A stretch of 64,000 nucleotides of DNA from Clostridia bacterium (GCA_017404545.1 JAFRCC010000012.1:35446-99445); one strand, 5' to 3'. Positions 8,687 to 17,913 are shown, counted from the first letter of the stretch. The notes: generated by a model from the letters alone, not told the origin. A program made the numbers and translations.

Positions 8687-9049
8687 ATGAACGATTCAAA
8701 AATTAAAAATAAAATATATAAGATTAATGAAAAATCATTAAAGAAATTTGATGAAATAATAATGGATTCAATAATAGGATTAACTATTTATAATAAAGCT
8801 GATAAAGATATGTTACAAAGATTAACTTTGGCACATATCTCTTTTTTTATTGAAAGTGATTTTAAAAAATTTGAAACTCTCTCAGATGAGGAAAAAGATT
8901 TGTATTGTAAAATTCTCTTTGATGGAATATATGAATTATTTGAAAACGATGAAGATAAAAGAGTTATTAAAGATTTAATAAAAATATTATATATTTTTTT
9001 AGATTGCTTTTCAGAGGTGAATTTGAGGGAGGTGATGCTAAAAGTATAA
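8687..9049 (+). CDS. Hypothetical protein at left end of ICE
   Basis: A 120-residue, helix-rich, mildly acidic protein with a good GGAGG site. No known motif is recognised. It lies between the left terminator and the SAM synthetase gene and reads in the same direction as the conjugation genes, so it is probably part of the ICE leading region. Confidence 0.7.
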   Translation: MNDSKIKNKIYKINEKSLKKFDEIIMDSIIGLTIYNKADKDMLQRLTLAHISFFIESDFKKFETLSDEEKDLYCKILFDGIYELFENDEDKRVIKDLIKILYIFLDCFSEVNLREVMLKV

Positions 9050-9111
9050 TGAAACGCACAGAAGAAAAATTTTAATAAGGGATAGTTACTCTAGTTAGTT
9101 ATGAAAATGCC

Positions 9112-9133
9112 ACAAAATCGATTGTGGTGCGAA
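9112..9133 (+). promoter_or_regulatory. Leader motif CACAAAATCGATT, copy 1
   Basis: The sequence ccacaaaatcgattgtgg forms an inverted repeat and is followed by GTGCGA and a purine-rich ribosome site. The same CACAAAATCGATT...GTGCGA arrangement recurs at 11236-11256 before the ArdA-like gene. It is a candidate operator or RNA regulator site shared by early ICE genes. Confidence 0.45.
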
Positions 9134-9150
9134 GTGAAAGGAAGGATTAT

Positions 9151-10269
9151 ATGAATAACTACAAAAGATATTTTTTAACTAGTGAATCTGTCACAGAAGG
9201 GCATCCTGATAAAGTATGCGATTATATTTCGGATTCAATCCTAGATGCTTGTTTAGAACAAGATAAAAATTCAAGAGTAGCAGTAGAAACATTTATATCT
9301 AATGGACAAGTTTCTATTGCAGGACAAATAACATCAAATGCAAATATTGATATTGAAAAAATCACAAGAGAAAAATTAAAAGAAGTAGGTTACAATGATG
9401 AAGAAACAAGTATGGATTATAAAACTTGCAAAATTAATGTAAATATTGTTAAGCAAAGTAATGATATTGCAATTGGAGTTGATGAAGGTGGAGCTGGAGA
9501 TCAAGGAATAATGTTTGGTTATGCTTGTGATGAAACAGAAAGTCTAATGCCATATGCAATAGATGTTGCTCACAAATTGGCTCATAGATTAGCTGAAGTA
9601 AGAAAAGAAGGAATAATTCCATATTTGAAATCAGATGGAAAAGTTCAAGTTACTGCAGAGTATTTGAATAACTATCCATTTAGAATAGATACAATATTGA
9701 TTTCAACTCAACACGATGCAAATGCAGATATAGATGAGCTTGAAAATGATATAATAGAAAAAGTAATCAAACCAGTTGTTGAGCCTGATATGATAGATAT
9801 AGATACAAAATTTGTTATTAATCCAACAGGAAAATTTGTTATAGGAGGAGCTGTAGCAGATACTGGATTAACAGGAAGAAAAATTATTGTAGATACTTAT
9901 GGAGGATATGCTCATCACGGAGGAGGAGCTTTTTCAGGAAAAGATGGAACAAAAGTTGATAGGTCAGCATCCTATATGTTAAGACATATTGCAAAATGTG
10001 TTGTTGCAAATGGATTAGCAAGAAAATGTGAAATACAAATTAGTTATGGTATAGGAATGAAAAATCCAATATCATTTTATATTGATTGCTTTGGAACAAA
10101 TCGAATACCAGAAATTGATATTATAAATATAATTAAAGATACTTTCGATTTGACTCCTGAAGGAATTATAGAATATTTAAAATTAAAAGAGCCAATTTAT
10201 TCAAAAACTACTAATTATGGACATTTTGGTAGGGATGGATTTACTTGGGAAGAATTAAAACAAATATAA
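9151..10269 (+). CDS. metK: S-adenosylmethionine synthetase (ICE-borne)
   Basis: A 372-residue complete SAM synthetase. The signature blocks are present: SESVTEGHPDKVCDYISDS (ATP/methionine site), GAGDQGIMFGYA and GGGAFSGKDGTKVDRSASY (P-loop-like). It converts ATP and methionine to SAM. The ATG at 9151 follows AAAGGAAGG; the frame is open to 9124 but without a ribosome site. Its place on a conjugative element is unusual. An orphan DNA methyltransferase on the same element (20238-20951) could be the consumer. A strong terminator follows. Confidence 0.93.
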   Translation: MNNYKRYFLTSESVTEGHPDKVCDYISDSILDACLEQDKNSRVAVETFISNGQVSIAGQITSNANIDIEKITREKLKEVGYNDEETSMDYKTCKINVNIVKQSNDIAIGVDEGGAGDQGIMFGYACDETESLMPYAIDVAHKLAHRLAEVRKEGIIPYLKSDGKVQVTAEYLNNYPFRIDTILISTQHDANADIDELENDIIEKVIKPVVEPDMIDIDTKFVINPTGKFVIGGAVADTGLTGRKIIVDTYGGYAHHGGGAFSGKDGTKVDRSASYMLRHIAKCVVANGLARKCEIQISYGIGMKNPISFYIDCFGTNRIPEIDIINIIKDTFDLTPEGIIEYLKLKEPIYSKTTNYGHFGRDGFTWEELKQI

Positions 10270-10270
10270 A

Positions 10271-10331
10271 AAGACTTGTTATTAGGTGTATGAAGAGTTA
10301 AAATCACACACCAATAGCAAGGTCTTTTTTT
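10271..10331 (+). terminator. Long-stem terminator after metK
   Basis: AGACTTG-TTATT-AGGTGT pairs with ACACC-AATAG-CAAGGTCT around a 17-nt loop, followed by seven T residues. Confidence 0.75.
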
Positions 10332-10349
10332 GTTGGAAAGGAAATTGCT

Positions 10350-10511
10350 ATGTTTAGTATAGGTTTTATAGTTGGAGCAATGATTGGAGGATTTGTTGCA
10401 ATAGCACTACACTGTATGGTGATAGTGGGAAAGGAAGAAGATAGTAAATGGGAGGAAGAGCAGACTACGAGGAACGAAGAAAAGCAAGACAAGAAACATA
10501 CAGAAGATTAG
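10350..10511 (+). CDS. DUF3789-like small membrane protein
   Basis: A 53-residue protein with GGAAAGGAA before the ATG. Residues 3-27 form one glycine-rich transmembrane helix (FSIGFIVGAMIGGFVAIAL), followed by an acidic and basic tail. Length, start and context match DUF3789 proteins of Firmicute conjugative elements. Its 3' end overlaps the next gene in another frame. Function unknown. Confidence 0.65.
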   Translation: MFSIGFIVGAMIGGFVAIALHCMVIVGKEEDSKWEEEQTTRNEEKQDKKHTED

Positions 10512-11192
10512 CACAAAAAGCTGAAGAGAAGTCAAGGCAGTATATGAATTCTAATGCTAACAGAATTTTAGAAATGACACCTCGGTCAGCCAATAATTAT
10601 TGGTCATCATTCAGAAAAGATGGCTAGAAGATTACACGAAAGAGCTTGGAAAGACATTGGAAAATCAATCGAAGAAGATAAGAAACAAAAGTATTATGAA
10701 GAAAAAGCAAAAGATATGAATAATTCAAATGTTATTTATAATGACGATCCAAATGCTGTAACAAAATTGAAAGAAAAGTTGGAGTATTTAGAAAAGCAAA
10801 GAGCTCTTATAAAGGCAGATGAAGAACACGAGCCTTGGCAACTTCAAAATATAGGTGCAAGGATAAGAGAAACAAAAAGAAGAATTGCAAGACTTGAAAA
10901 TTTAGAAAAGATTGAATTTGAAGATAAGGAATTTGTTGGTGGTAAAGTAATTCATAACAAGGAAATTAATAGAATTCAATTTCTATTTGATGAGAAACCA
11001 AATGAAGATGTTAGAAACAATTTAAAACATAATGGTTTTCATTGGTCTAGAAATGAAGGTGCTTGGCAAAGAGAGTTTAACGAAAGAACAATAAAAGTTA
11101 CAAATAATTTAGTTAAAGATATGTTTGAAAAAGAACAGACTAAAGAAACAGAATCTTTTGAGTTTGAAGATGATGAAGAGGAAGAAATGTAG
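10448..11192 (+). CDS. DUF3560-like protein, interrupted by a CGG +1 site
   Basis: The first part, from ATG 10448, reads MGGRADYEERRKARQETYRR and onward to LEMTP. The zero frame then meets CGG at 10583-10585 and stops 14 codons later. Skipping the C gives GGT and continues as GQPIIIGHHSEKMARRLHER, the typical DUF3560 core. With the shift the gene is 247 codons plus stop, an exact multiple of three. A predicted coiled coil spans residues about 95-145, and the end is strongly acidic (FEFEDDEEEEM). DUF3560 proteins are common on plasmids and ICEs; function unknown. The fragment starting at 10620 is not an independent gene in my reading. Confidence 0.8.
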
Positions 11193-11235
11193 CATTTTTT
11201 AGAGGTAAAACTACCCTACTAAAAAATGAAAGTGG

Positions 11236-11256
11236 CACAAAATCGATTCTCGTGCG
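11236..11256 (+). promoter_or_regulatory. Leader motif CACAAAATCGATT, copy 2
   Basis: The sequence gcacaaaatcgattctcgtgcga lies just before the ArdA-like gene and repeats the motif seen before metK at 9112-9133. Here GCAC/GTGC forms the stem. Confidence 0.45.
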
Positions 11257-11270
11257 ATGAAAGAAAGGAG

Positions 11271-11933
11271 ATGATTACTATAATTTTTAGAGTTGATATA
11301 GTAAATAAAAAACAATATGAAGAATCGGAAAATTTTAAAGAAATTATAATAAATATACCTAAAAGCGATTATGAGTTAGAAAAAGATTTTGAATACCTGG
11401 GTTTAGATTATAATAATTTATCTATACAAGATACTCATGTTGTTTCTTGTGAGGTAATAGATAGAGAACATCTAAATTACAGCAAAGATTTTTCAAAAGA
11501 GATTTCAAAAATAATTGAAAGAGCTAACGAAAATGGTTATACGACTCCATTTAATGAAATAGTTGAATTATATAGATGTATAAAAGATTTTAAATTTGAG
11601 GAATTAGAAAAAGCATCAGCAATATTGGTTTCAAGAAGTTCTGATATAAAACATATGCAGGATGCAATAAAATATATGAAAAGTATAGATTGCTTTGAAT
11701 TATATTGTGTTGATAGTGATAAAGAATTTGCAAAAAAATTAATCTACAATGCTGAAATAGATATTGAGGATGTAATTGATTATGCTGATTTATCTAAACT
11801 AGGAAGAGACTATATTTATGATAAAAATATAGACAGAACAGACTACGGATATTTGGAGCAACAACAAGATTTAATAGAAGAACAAACTGAAAACGAGTCA
11901 GTTGAAGATGAGGAGGATGAAGAATTAGAATGA
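11271..11933 (+). CDS. ArdA-like antirestriction protein (tentative)
   Basis: About 220 residues. Three alpha/beta segments and the motif IDYADLSKLGRDYIYDKNID near the end resemble the ArdA pattern (I-D-Y-x-x-L-G-R-D), a DNA mimic that blocks type I restriction during conjugative entry. The C-terminus is very acidic (ESVEDEEDEELE). AAAGGAG ends at 11270, directly against ATG 11271. The codon at ideal spacing is ATA at 11280, so the true start is unclear. The frame also extends upstream to 11226. Its place in the leading region fits antirestriction. Family assignment is moderate. Confidence 0.55.
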   Translation: MITIIFRVDIVNKKQYEESENFKEIIINIPKSDYELEKDFEYLGLDYNNLSIQDTHVVSCEVIDREHLNYSKDFSKEISKIIERANENGYTTPFNEIVELYRCIKDFKFEELEKASAILVSRSSDIKHMQDAIKYMKSIDCFELYCVDSDKEFAKKLIYNAEIDIEDVIDYADLSKLGRDYIYDKNIDRTDYGYLEQQQDLIEEQTENESVEDEEDEELE

Positions 11934-12484
11934 AAAATACAAATGTTACAATTAAAGATATACAAGTAGATTTAGAAGAACTTGATACAGAGTATAGAGA
12001 GGCACTTGCAAAAGCACTTATGGATTTAAAATACATAAATAAGTCTCCAGTAGAGATGCGTATGGGAACAGAAGAAGAAAAAGAAGAACTGGATAGAGTT
12101 TATAAAAAAGATTTGAGACCATACCAAGTAGAAGAAATTATAAGATTTATTTCTAAAGAAATGAAAGAAGATTTTCAATTTGAAAGTTACAAACCTATAG
12201 AAGAAAAATATTTTAAAATTGCAGAAGATAGTAAAGAAAAAAAGAAACCTAAATGTGCATTAATTGGACAGGATGGAAACATTTTTAATCTAATGGGAAT
12301 AGCATCAAGAACTTTAAAACATAATGGAATGCGAGAAGAATCTGAAGAGATGGTTAATAGAATTACCAACTCACATAGTTACTATGATGCGATTGCAATT
12401 ATAGGAGAATATGTTGATATATCTGACAATGAATATGAAGATGAAGACGAGGAAGATTACTACGATGACGAAGAATTTGAGTAA
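11930..12484 (+). CDS. Conserved ICE leading-region protein, acidic tail
   Basis: A 184-residue protein whose start overlaps the previous stop (ATGA), so translation is probably coupled. The best conserved-looking block is CALIGQDGNIFNLMGIASRT with SYYDAIAIIGEYVDI, a fold seen in many Firmicute plasmid and ICE proteins of unknown role. The last 25 residues are mostly Asp, Glu and Tyr. No catalytic motif is recognised. Confidence 0.75.
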   Translation: MKNTNVTIKDIQVDLEELDTEYREALAKALMDLKYINKSPVEMRMGTEEEKEELDRVYKKDLRPYQVEEIIRFISKEMKEDFQFESYKPIEEKYFKIAEDSKEKKKPKCALIGQDGNIFNLMGIASRTLKHNGMREESEEMVNRITNSHSYYDAIAIIGEYVDISDNEYEDEDEEDYYDDEEFE

Positions 12485-12503
12485 AAATACCCTTAATTTT
12501 CGA

Positions 12504-12622
12504 GTGCAACAAAAGTGCACCCCATAATTTGAGAGTGGACTCGCTAAAAGCTACGCTTTTAGGCTGTTCACGGGAGTCGAGTAGACTCCCTGTTCCTGCA
12601 AAATTGCCTGAAGGCAATTTTG
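12504..12622 (+). other. Hairpin cluster, candidate oriT
   Basis: In a 170-bp gap before the mobilisation genes lie four successive inverted repeats. They are GTGCA/TGCAC (12504-12520), CTAAAAGC/GCTTTTAG (12544-12562), GGGAGTC/GACTCCC (12572-12590) and CAAAATTGCC/GGCAATTTTG (12599-12622). None is followed by a T-run, so they are not terminators. The segment is GC-richer than its surroundings. Its position directly 5' of the ribbon-helix-helix, S6 and relaxase genes is where MOBP systems carry oriT. The nick site cannot be pointed to. Confidence 0.55.
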
Positions 12623-12653
12623 AACGACTGAAGTTGGGAGAAAGGAGAGAGTT

Positions 12654-13118
12654 TTGGAGATTGAAAATAAGCAAGAAAAGTTAGTTAGAATTGCAATAAA
12701 TATTCCTGAAAGTAAGAGGGATATGATCCAAAAAGTCGTTGCAAAAAGTTCATATAATAATGTTTCAGAGTTTGTCAGAGCAGGAATTGATAAGGAATTA
12801 GATATTCAAATGTATAAGGATAGTCTTGATTTTGTAGTTAAGGAATTGAGCAAATTAATTGATATGAAATTAGATGGATTTATCAGTTCTCAAAGAAAAT
12901 TATATGCTAATAATGTAAGAATAAGTGCAGTAAATACTTATGCAGTTGGTGAAATGATGAAACGAATATTAGGTGATGAATTTCACAATGATTTTATTGG
13001 AATTGTAAAAAGTGCAAGAGAAAAAGCTAATTATTTTGTGAGTAGAAAAACAGAAGATATATCAAAAGAAGAACTTGCAGACTTTTATAGTATAGGTAAT
13101 GTATATAGAAAAGAATAA
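12654..13118 (+). CDS. Ribbon-helix-helix relaxosome accessory protein
   Basis: A 154-residue protein starting at TTG 12654 after AAAGGAGAGAG. Residues about 10-45 (VRIAINIPESKRDMIQKVV and NNVSEFVRAGI) form a ribbon-helix-helix DNA-binding domain like MobC/CopG accessory proteins. The rest is helical. The gene starts right after the candidate oriT and precedes the relaxase, so it probably bends oriT DNA or represses the mob operon. Confidence 0.75.
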   Translation: MEIENKQEKLVRIAINIPESKRDMIQKVVAKSSYNNVSEFVRAGIDKELDIQMYKDSLDFVVKELSKLIDMKLDGFISSQRKLYANNVRISAVNTYAVGEMMKRILGDEFHNDFIGIVKSAREKANYFVSRKTEDISKEELADFYSIGNVYRKE

Positions 13119-13155
13119 TTTAGATTATTAGAATCTAAATTGAAAGGATATCATT

Positions 13156-13488
13156 ATGAATAGGTATGAAAGTATAATAATTATTAAACCATCAATTGAT
13201 GAAGAAGTGAAAAAAGAAAAATTAAAACAATATAAAAAATATATAAAAGAACTAACTAATGCAAAAGTTGAAATGCAAGATTTAGGAAAGAAAAATTTAG
13301 CTTATGATATTAAAGGTTATAAACAAGGATATTTTGCAGTATTTAATTTGGGGTGTAATCCTGAAAAATTAAGTGAGTTAGAAAATAAATATAGAACAGA
13401 TGAAGATATAATAAAATCTGTGAATATTAGGCAAGAAGAAAACTTTGAAGAAGATGAAGATTCTGAAGAGGATGAACAAGAATTGTAA
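13156..13488 (+). CDS. Ribosomal protein S6 homologue on the ICE
   Basis: A 110-residue protein. Residues 1-93 match bS6: MNRYESIIIIKPSIDEE, the WGKRKLAY-equivalent LGKKNLAYDIKGYKQGYFAVF, and TDEDIIKSVNIRQEE. A 17-residue Asp/Glu tail follows, as in some S6 proteins. Genomic rpsF normally sits with ssb and rpsR; here it lies between an RHH protein and the relaxase. It ends 3 bp before the relaxase ATG, implying coupled translation. It may be a repurposed nucleic-acid-binding S6 paralogue; that role is inferred. Confidence 0.85.
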   Translation: MNRYESIIIIKPSIDEEVKKEKLKQYKKYIKELTNAKVEMQDLGKKNLAYDIKGYKQGYFAVFNLGCNPEKLSELENKYRTDEDIIKSVNIRQEENFEEDEDSEEDEQEL

Positions 13489-13491
13489 AAT

Positions 13492-14724
13492 ATGAGCAAT
13501 TTAATTTTTATATTTAAAGCATATAACCCTAATAAAAGAAGTACATATTTTAAGCATAAAACTTACACAAATTATATTGCAAATAGTGAATATGTAATTA
13601 GAAATAAAGAAACGACTCACGGATTGTTTGGAATTGTAGATAAGTTTCCTAATATACAAAATGAAGAAAATTTATCTAATATAATTAATTATATTGATGA
13701 CTTGGCAAAAGCAAAAGTTCCAATATATAGAGGTTTGGTTTCACTTACAGAATTTGATGCAGAAAGATTAGGATACTACGATCAAGAAAAGTGGAAGAAG
13801 TTATTAGAGAACAGACTTCCAAGTATAGCAGAAAAATTGAATATAAAATTTAGTGATTTGCAGTATTTAGGAGCAGTTCATTATGAAGATGGACACCCTC
13901 ATCTGCAGTTTTTTGTTTGGAGTAAAAGTAACAGAAACTATTTTATTAAATATAAAGAAATTAATAAAATGAGGAATGAGTTTATAAATGATGTTTTTAA
14001 GGAAGACTTACTTCCAATATATCAAGATAAGGATTTGGCAAAGAAAAATATAACTGGTGAAAATTATATTTTGCAAGAGTTAAAGAAAGCAAATCTTGAT
14101 GAAAAGTTTGTAAGAGATTTAATGAAATATCAAAAGAGTGCATTCCAGAATCATCGAGTAAGAAGTATTTTAAAGGATGAAGATATAAAAGAAGTTGTTG
14201 ATGCAATGCTAGTATTAAAAGATGAATTGAGAAATACTACTGGAAGTATCAAATACGAATATTTGAAGGCATATCCTGAAATACTTGCAAAAGTTAATGA
14301 GATAGCAATTAAAATAATAGAGCTTTCTCCACAATGTCAAAATGAAATTGATAAGTATATTAAGGCTAAACAAAAATTAGCAGAATTTAAATATACAGAC
14401 AATGATAAACTTGAAGAAGCAAAACAAAAAATTGAAGAAGAGACTGAAGAAGAAGTTATTAAATTAATTGGAAATCAAATTTTGGATATTGAAAGAGCTT
14501 GGATAAATGAAAGAAATCCTAGTATGACATTTATTAAAGCTAACAATGATACAAGGGATTTACTGGATAATATTTTGACTATACTAGAATTTCAAGCAAA
14601 TGAACAAAATAGATACAATAAATTTTATGAATTACATTTAAAGAAACAATTGTCAAAACAAGCTAAAAAAGAACTTGCAAAATTAAAACAAAATTCATCA
14701 GAATTCAATTGGGAAGAATTCTAA
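13492..14724 (+). CDS. MobL/MOBP-type relaxase
   Basis: A 410-residue relaxase. The metal-binding triad is HYEDGHPHLQFFVW near residue 130. N-terminal tyrosines (YFKHKTYTNYIANSEYVI) include the likely nucleophile. The C-terminal half is helical and charged, probably DNA or partner binding. MobL relaxases nick oriT and lead the strand through the secretion channel. No separate helicase domain is present. The start lies 3 bp after the S6 homologue stop with only a weak ribosome site, so it depends on upstream translation. Confidence 0.85.
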   Translation: MSNLIFIFKAYNPNKRSTYFKHKTYTNYIANSEYVIRNKETTHGLFGIVDKFPNIQNEENLSNIINYIDDLAKAKVPIYRGLVSLTEFDAERLGYYDQEKWKKLLENRLPSIAEKLNIKFSDLQYLGAVHYEDGHPHLQFFVWSKSNRNYFIKYKEINKMRNEFINDVFKEDLLPIYQDKDLAKKNITGENYILQELKKANLDEKFVRDLMKYQKSAFQNHRVRSILKDEDIKEVVDAMLVLKDELRNTTGSIKYEYLKAYPEILAKVNEIAIKIIELSPQCQNEIDKYIKAKQKLAEFKYTDNDKLEEAKQKIEEETEEEVIKLIGNQILDIERAWINERNPSMTFIKANNDTRDLLDNILTILEFQANEQNRYNKFYELHLKKQLSKQAKKELAKLKQNSSEFNWEEF

Positions 14725-14801
14725 TTGGATATGATGTATTTATAAAAATATAAAACGAAGGGAGGAATTCAATTGCTGAATTGAGATAACAGGAGGTTAC
14801 T

Positions 14802-16699
14802 ATTAAACGAGGAATCTTATTAATAGTTGCTCTTATTTTTAGTGTATGGATTACAGCATATTTTTCTGTATCAATACATTTTATAATGAGCAATAATTTT
14901 GATAGCTTATTACATATAAGTTTAGAGTCAATAATTCAAACTATAGTAAATAATAAACCAGTGCTAATAATCTTCATCATAAGTGAAGTAATTGTAGCAT
15001 CTTTTTTATTATTTATTTCAAATAATAAAAAAAACATTTACCATAGTGAACAAGCCCAACTTACACCAAAGATAAAAGTTCCAAAACCAGTAGGTCAAGG
15101 TCAGTATGGCACAGGATGGTGGCTAAATAAAAAGGATTATGAAAAAGTTTTTGCCTGTAATGAAATTGATAGAAATGAGGGCTATAATGATATTTCATTT
15201 TCTTCAGGTGGTATTATTACAAACTTTGAAAGAAAAGGGAATAAAGATAGAGTTTATTATATAAAAGATAATATTCACACATTATTAGTTGGAAGTTCAG
15301 GCTCTGGAAAGAGTAGGTCAATTATAATTCCAACAATTACAATGCTTGGATTAGCAGGTGAAAATATTTTTATTTCTGATGTTAAAGGTGAATTATATTT
15401 ATATACTGCAGAAAAACTAAAAGAGCTTGGATATAATGTAATTGCACTTGATTATATCAACTTTTTAAAAAGTAATTGGTATAACTATTTAGATATAATA
15501 ATTAATGCAGTAGAAGATGACAATATACCTTTAGCTGAAAGTTTAGTTAGTGATATGGTTAATATTTTAGTGCAAAAAAATGATAAAACAGAGCCAATAT
15601 GGACTAATGGTGAAATGTCTGTAATTAAGACAGCACTAATGGCAGTGATACTTGAAAATAAAGGCAATAGAGCACTTCAAACATTGCCTAATGCTTATTA
15701 CTTTGTAGCTGAAATGTTTAAGATTAATAAAGATGGAAAAATGCCAATTGATTCATATATGGCAAATAAAGATGCAAACGATCCTATTAAAAAGTTTTAT
15801 GCTGTTGCACGGAACTGCACCAAGTAAAACTAGAGGGAGTTTTGTGGCTGCAGCACTTTCTACACTACAATTATTTATAAATGAATATGTTGCTAATTGT
15901 ACACAAAAGTCAGACTTTGATTTAAGACAATTTGCAAAAGAAAAGACTGCAATTTATGTTTTATTACCAGATGATAGAGAAACATATCATAAACTTGCAA
16001 GTTTGTTGGTACAACAAATTTATACAAGTTTAGTAGAATTAAGTAGACAAGATGGTGGAGAACTACAAATAAGAATGAACTTTGTGTTAGACGAGTTTGC
16101 TAATTTCACTAAAATAGATACATTTCAAAGTATGTTAACAGTATCTAGAGGTAGAAATATCAGATTTATTATTTGTTTACAAAGTTTTGCACAAATTGAA
16201 GAAAAGTATGGAAAAGAAGGAGCACAAAATATAATTGATAACTGTGCTTTGATTTATTTAAAGACAGGAAATGTAGATACTGCAACTAAAATTTCAGAAA
16301 GACTTCGGAACTTATACAGCTCAAAGTTATGGTGAGAGCAGTAATTCTAATAATAAATTTGATAAAACAAGTAGTAGTATGAGTTTAATTTCTAGAAAAC
16401 TTTTAACACCAGACGAAGTGTTAAAGATAGAAAATCCATATGCTATTGTAATGTTAGCAGGAAAGCCACCTGCAATTACAACTATACCTGACATTTCAAA
16501 AATGTATTTTAACAAATTAAATGGTATGGGAACTAGAGAAGAAAACCTAGAATTAAGAATAAGTAGAGAACTAAAGAGAAAAGAAAGACCAATTCAGCCA
16601 ATTAAGATTTGGGATATATGGGAAAGCACAGAAGATAATGTACAAATAAATAAAATAGATTTTATTAAGGATAAAATCCAAAGGAACAAGGAAGAATGA
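14802..16699 (+). CDS. Type IV coupling protein (VirD4-like), two CGG +1 sites
   Basis: A VirD4/TcpA-type DNA translocation ATPase. Two N-terminal transmembrane segments, Walker A GSSGSGKS near residue 165 and Walker B FVLDEFANF are visible. The reading frame changes twice. At CGG 15810-15812 (context gttgcaCggaactgc) and CGG 16306-16308 (agacttCggaact), dropping the C continues as GTAPSKTRGSFVAAAL and GTYTAQSYGESS. With both shifts the length is 631 codons plus stop, exactly in frame. AGGAGG at 14791-14796 points to an AUU start at 14802 that includes the first membrane helix; the first ATG (14886) would lose it. If the shifts are not made, the product is truncated before Walker B. Confidence 0.87.
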
Positions 16700-17049
16700 A
16701 AAAGAGTTTAAAAGTTGTTGGAAAAGTATTACTTGGTGTAATGCTTTTTTTTAGTCCTCTAATAAGTCAGACTGTATTAGGAGCATCACTTGATGATAGT
16801 GTTCTAGTAACTGGAACAAAAAATCTAGTTAATGCAATAATTAGTTGGCTTACAGGAATAGGCATAACAATTTGTGGAGGATATTTTATATACTATGTTT
16901 ATTGCCTAAAAACAAATGATGAGGGTGAGAGAAGAAGAAATATTCAAAATATTAAAACCACCTTAATTGCAATGGTTTTAATAACTTGTGGTTTAGCAGT
17001 AATTAATACTATCTTAAGTTTCTATCAACAAACTGGAACTCCAGCGTAA
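16696..17049 (+). CDS. VirB2/TrbC-like pilin-type membrane protein
   Basis: A 117-residue protein overlapping the coupling protein stop by 4 bp (ATGA). It has a signal peptide (MKKSLKVVGKVLLGVMLFF, cleavage probably after VLGA) and two hydrophobic helices at about residues 48-70 and 86-106, separated by a charged loop. Size and topology match VirB2-like or Maff2-like subunits of Gram-positive ICEs. No sequence-specific catalytic motif is expected. Confidence 0.7.
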   Translation: MKKSLKVVGKVLLGVMLFFSPLISQTVLGASLDDSVLVTGTKNLVNAIISWLTGIGITICGGYFIYYVYCLKTNDEGERRRNIQNIKTTLIAMVLITCGLAVINTILSFYQQTGTPA

Positions 17050-17069
17050 TAGAGGGAGGTGGATAGTAA

Positions 17070-17913
17070 ATGACTGATATGCTTGTAGAATTGATTGAAA
17101 ACTTTATAGGTGGCTCTGAATCAACATTGAATTCATTATTTAATGGGATGTTAAATTTAGTTTTCTTTATTGAAAGAGAGTTAATGTATATACCTGAAGG
17201 AACGATGTTTGTAAAGGCAAGAATAGATTTCAATCAAATTTACCAAATTGTTTTTAATTTTGCTACATCGTTATTAGTTATTGTTTTTATTACTAAAGCA
17301 ATTAAAACATATTTTTTAATGCGAGAACGGAGATAATGAGCAAAATCCTATGCAGTTAGTTGTTGGAATGCTAAAAGCAGTCATTGTAATGTTATGCTTT
17401 AGGGAAATATACACACTTGGTGTAGGAGTTGTTGAAGAATTCCTGAATTCAATTTTGGGAGTTGTAGATGTTAATAAAATAAATTTAGCAGAGGCACTTT
17501 CTAATAATATTCAAGGTGGTATATTTACGGCAGTCGCCTGTTTAGTAATGCTTATTTGTTGGTTGTTACTAATATGTCAATTTATAATGAAAGGTATTGA
17601 ACTATTAGTTATGAGGGTTGCAATTCCATTTGCGTGTATAGGACTTCTAAATTCTGATGGAGGAGTTTTTCCAGACTATGTCAGAAGTTTTTTAATGACG
17701 GCATTTACGGTAGTTATACAATTGACATTATTAAATATTTCAATAGCAACTATTATGATTAATAAACTAATTTATGGAATTGCGATTGCAGTTGTAGCAG
17801 TTAATACTCCAAGTATAATGGGCAAGTATATGGTTAAGCCATCGGCAAGTCCATTAAGAGCATTAGGAAATTCGGCAAGAACAATGAGAGCATTGTTGCC
17901 AAGGGGACATTAA
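17070..17913 (+). CDS. VirB6/TrbL-like channel protein, CGG +1 site
   Basis: A polytopic membrane protein with about six helices, full length 280 residues once one +1 shift is made. The zero frame reads FLMRE, then CGG at 17328-17330, and stops one codon later. Skipping the C gives GDNEQNPMQLVVGMLKAVIV, the expected continuation after the first membrane block. Without the shift only the first 88 residues and no inner channel would be made. VirB6-like proteins form the inner membrane pore of type IV secretion. GGGAGG precedes ATG 17070. Confidence 0.82.

Noticed and set aside
12399..12674. Minus-strand open frame over the hairpin cluster.
   Set aside because: It overlaps the plus-strand gene ends and the candidate oriT and has no ribosome site or recognisable protein.
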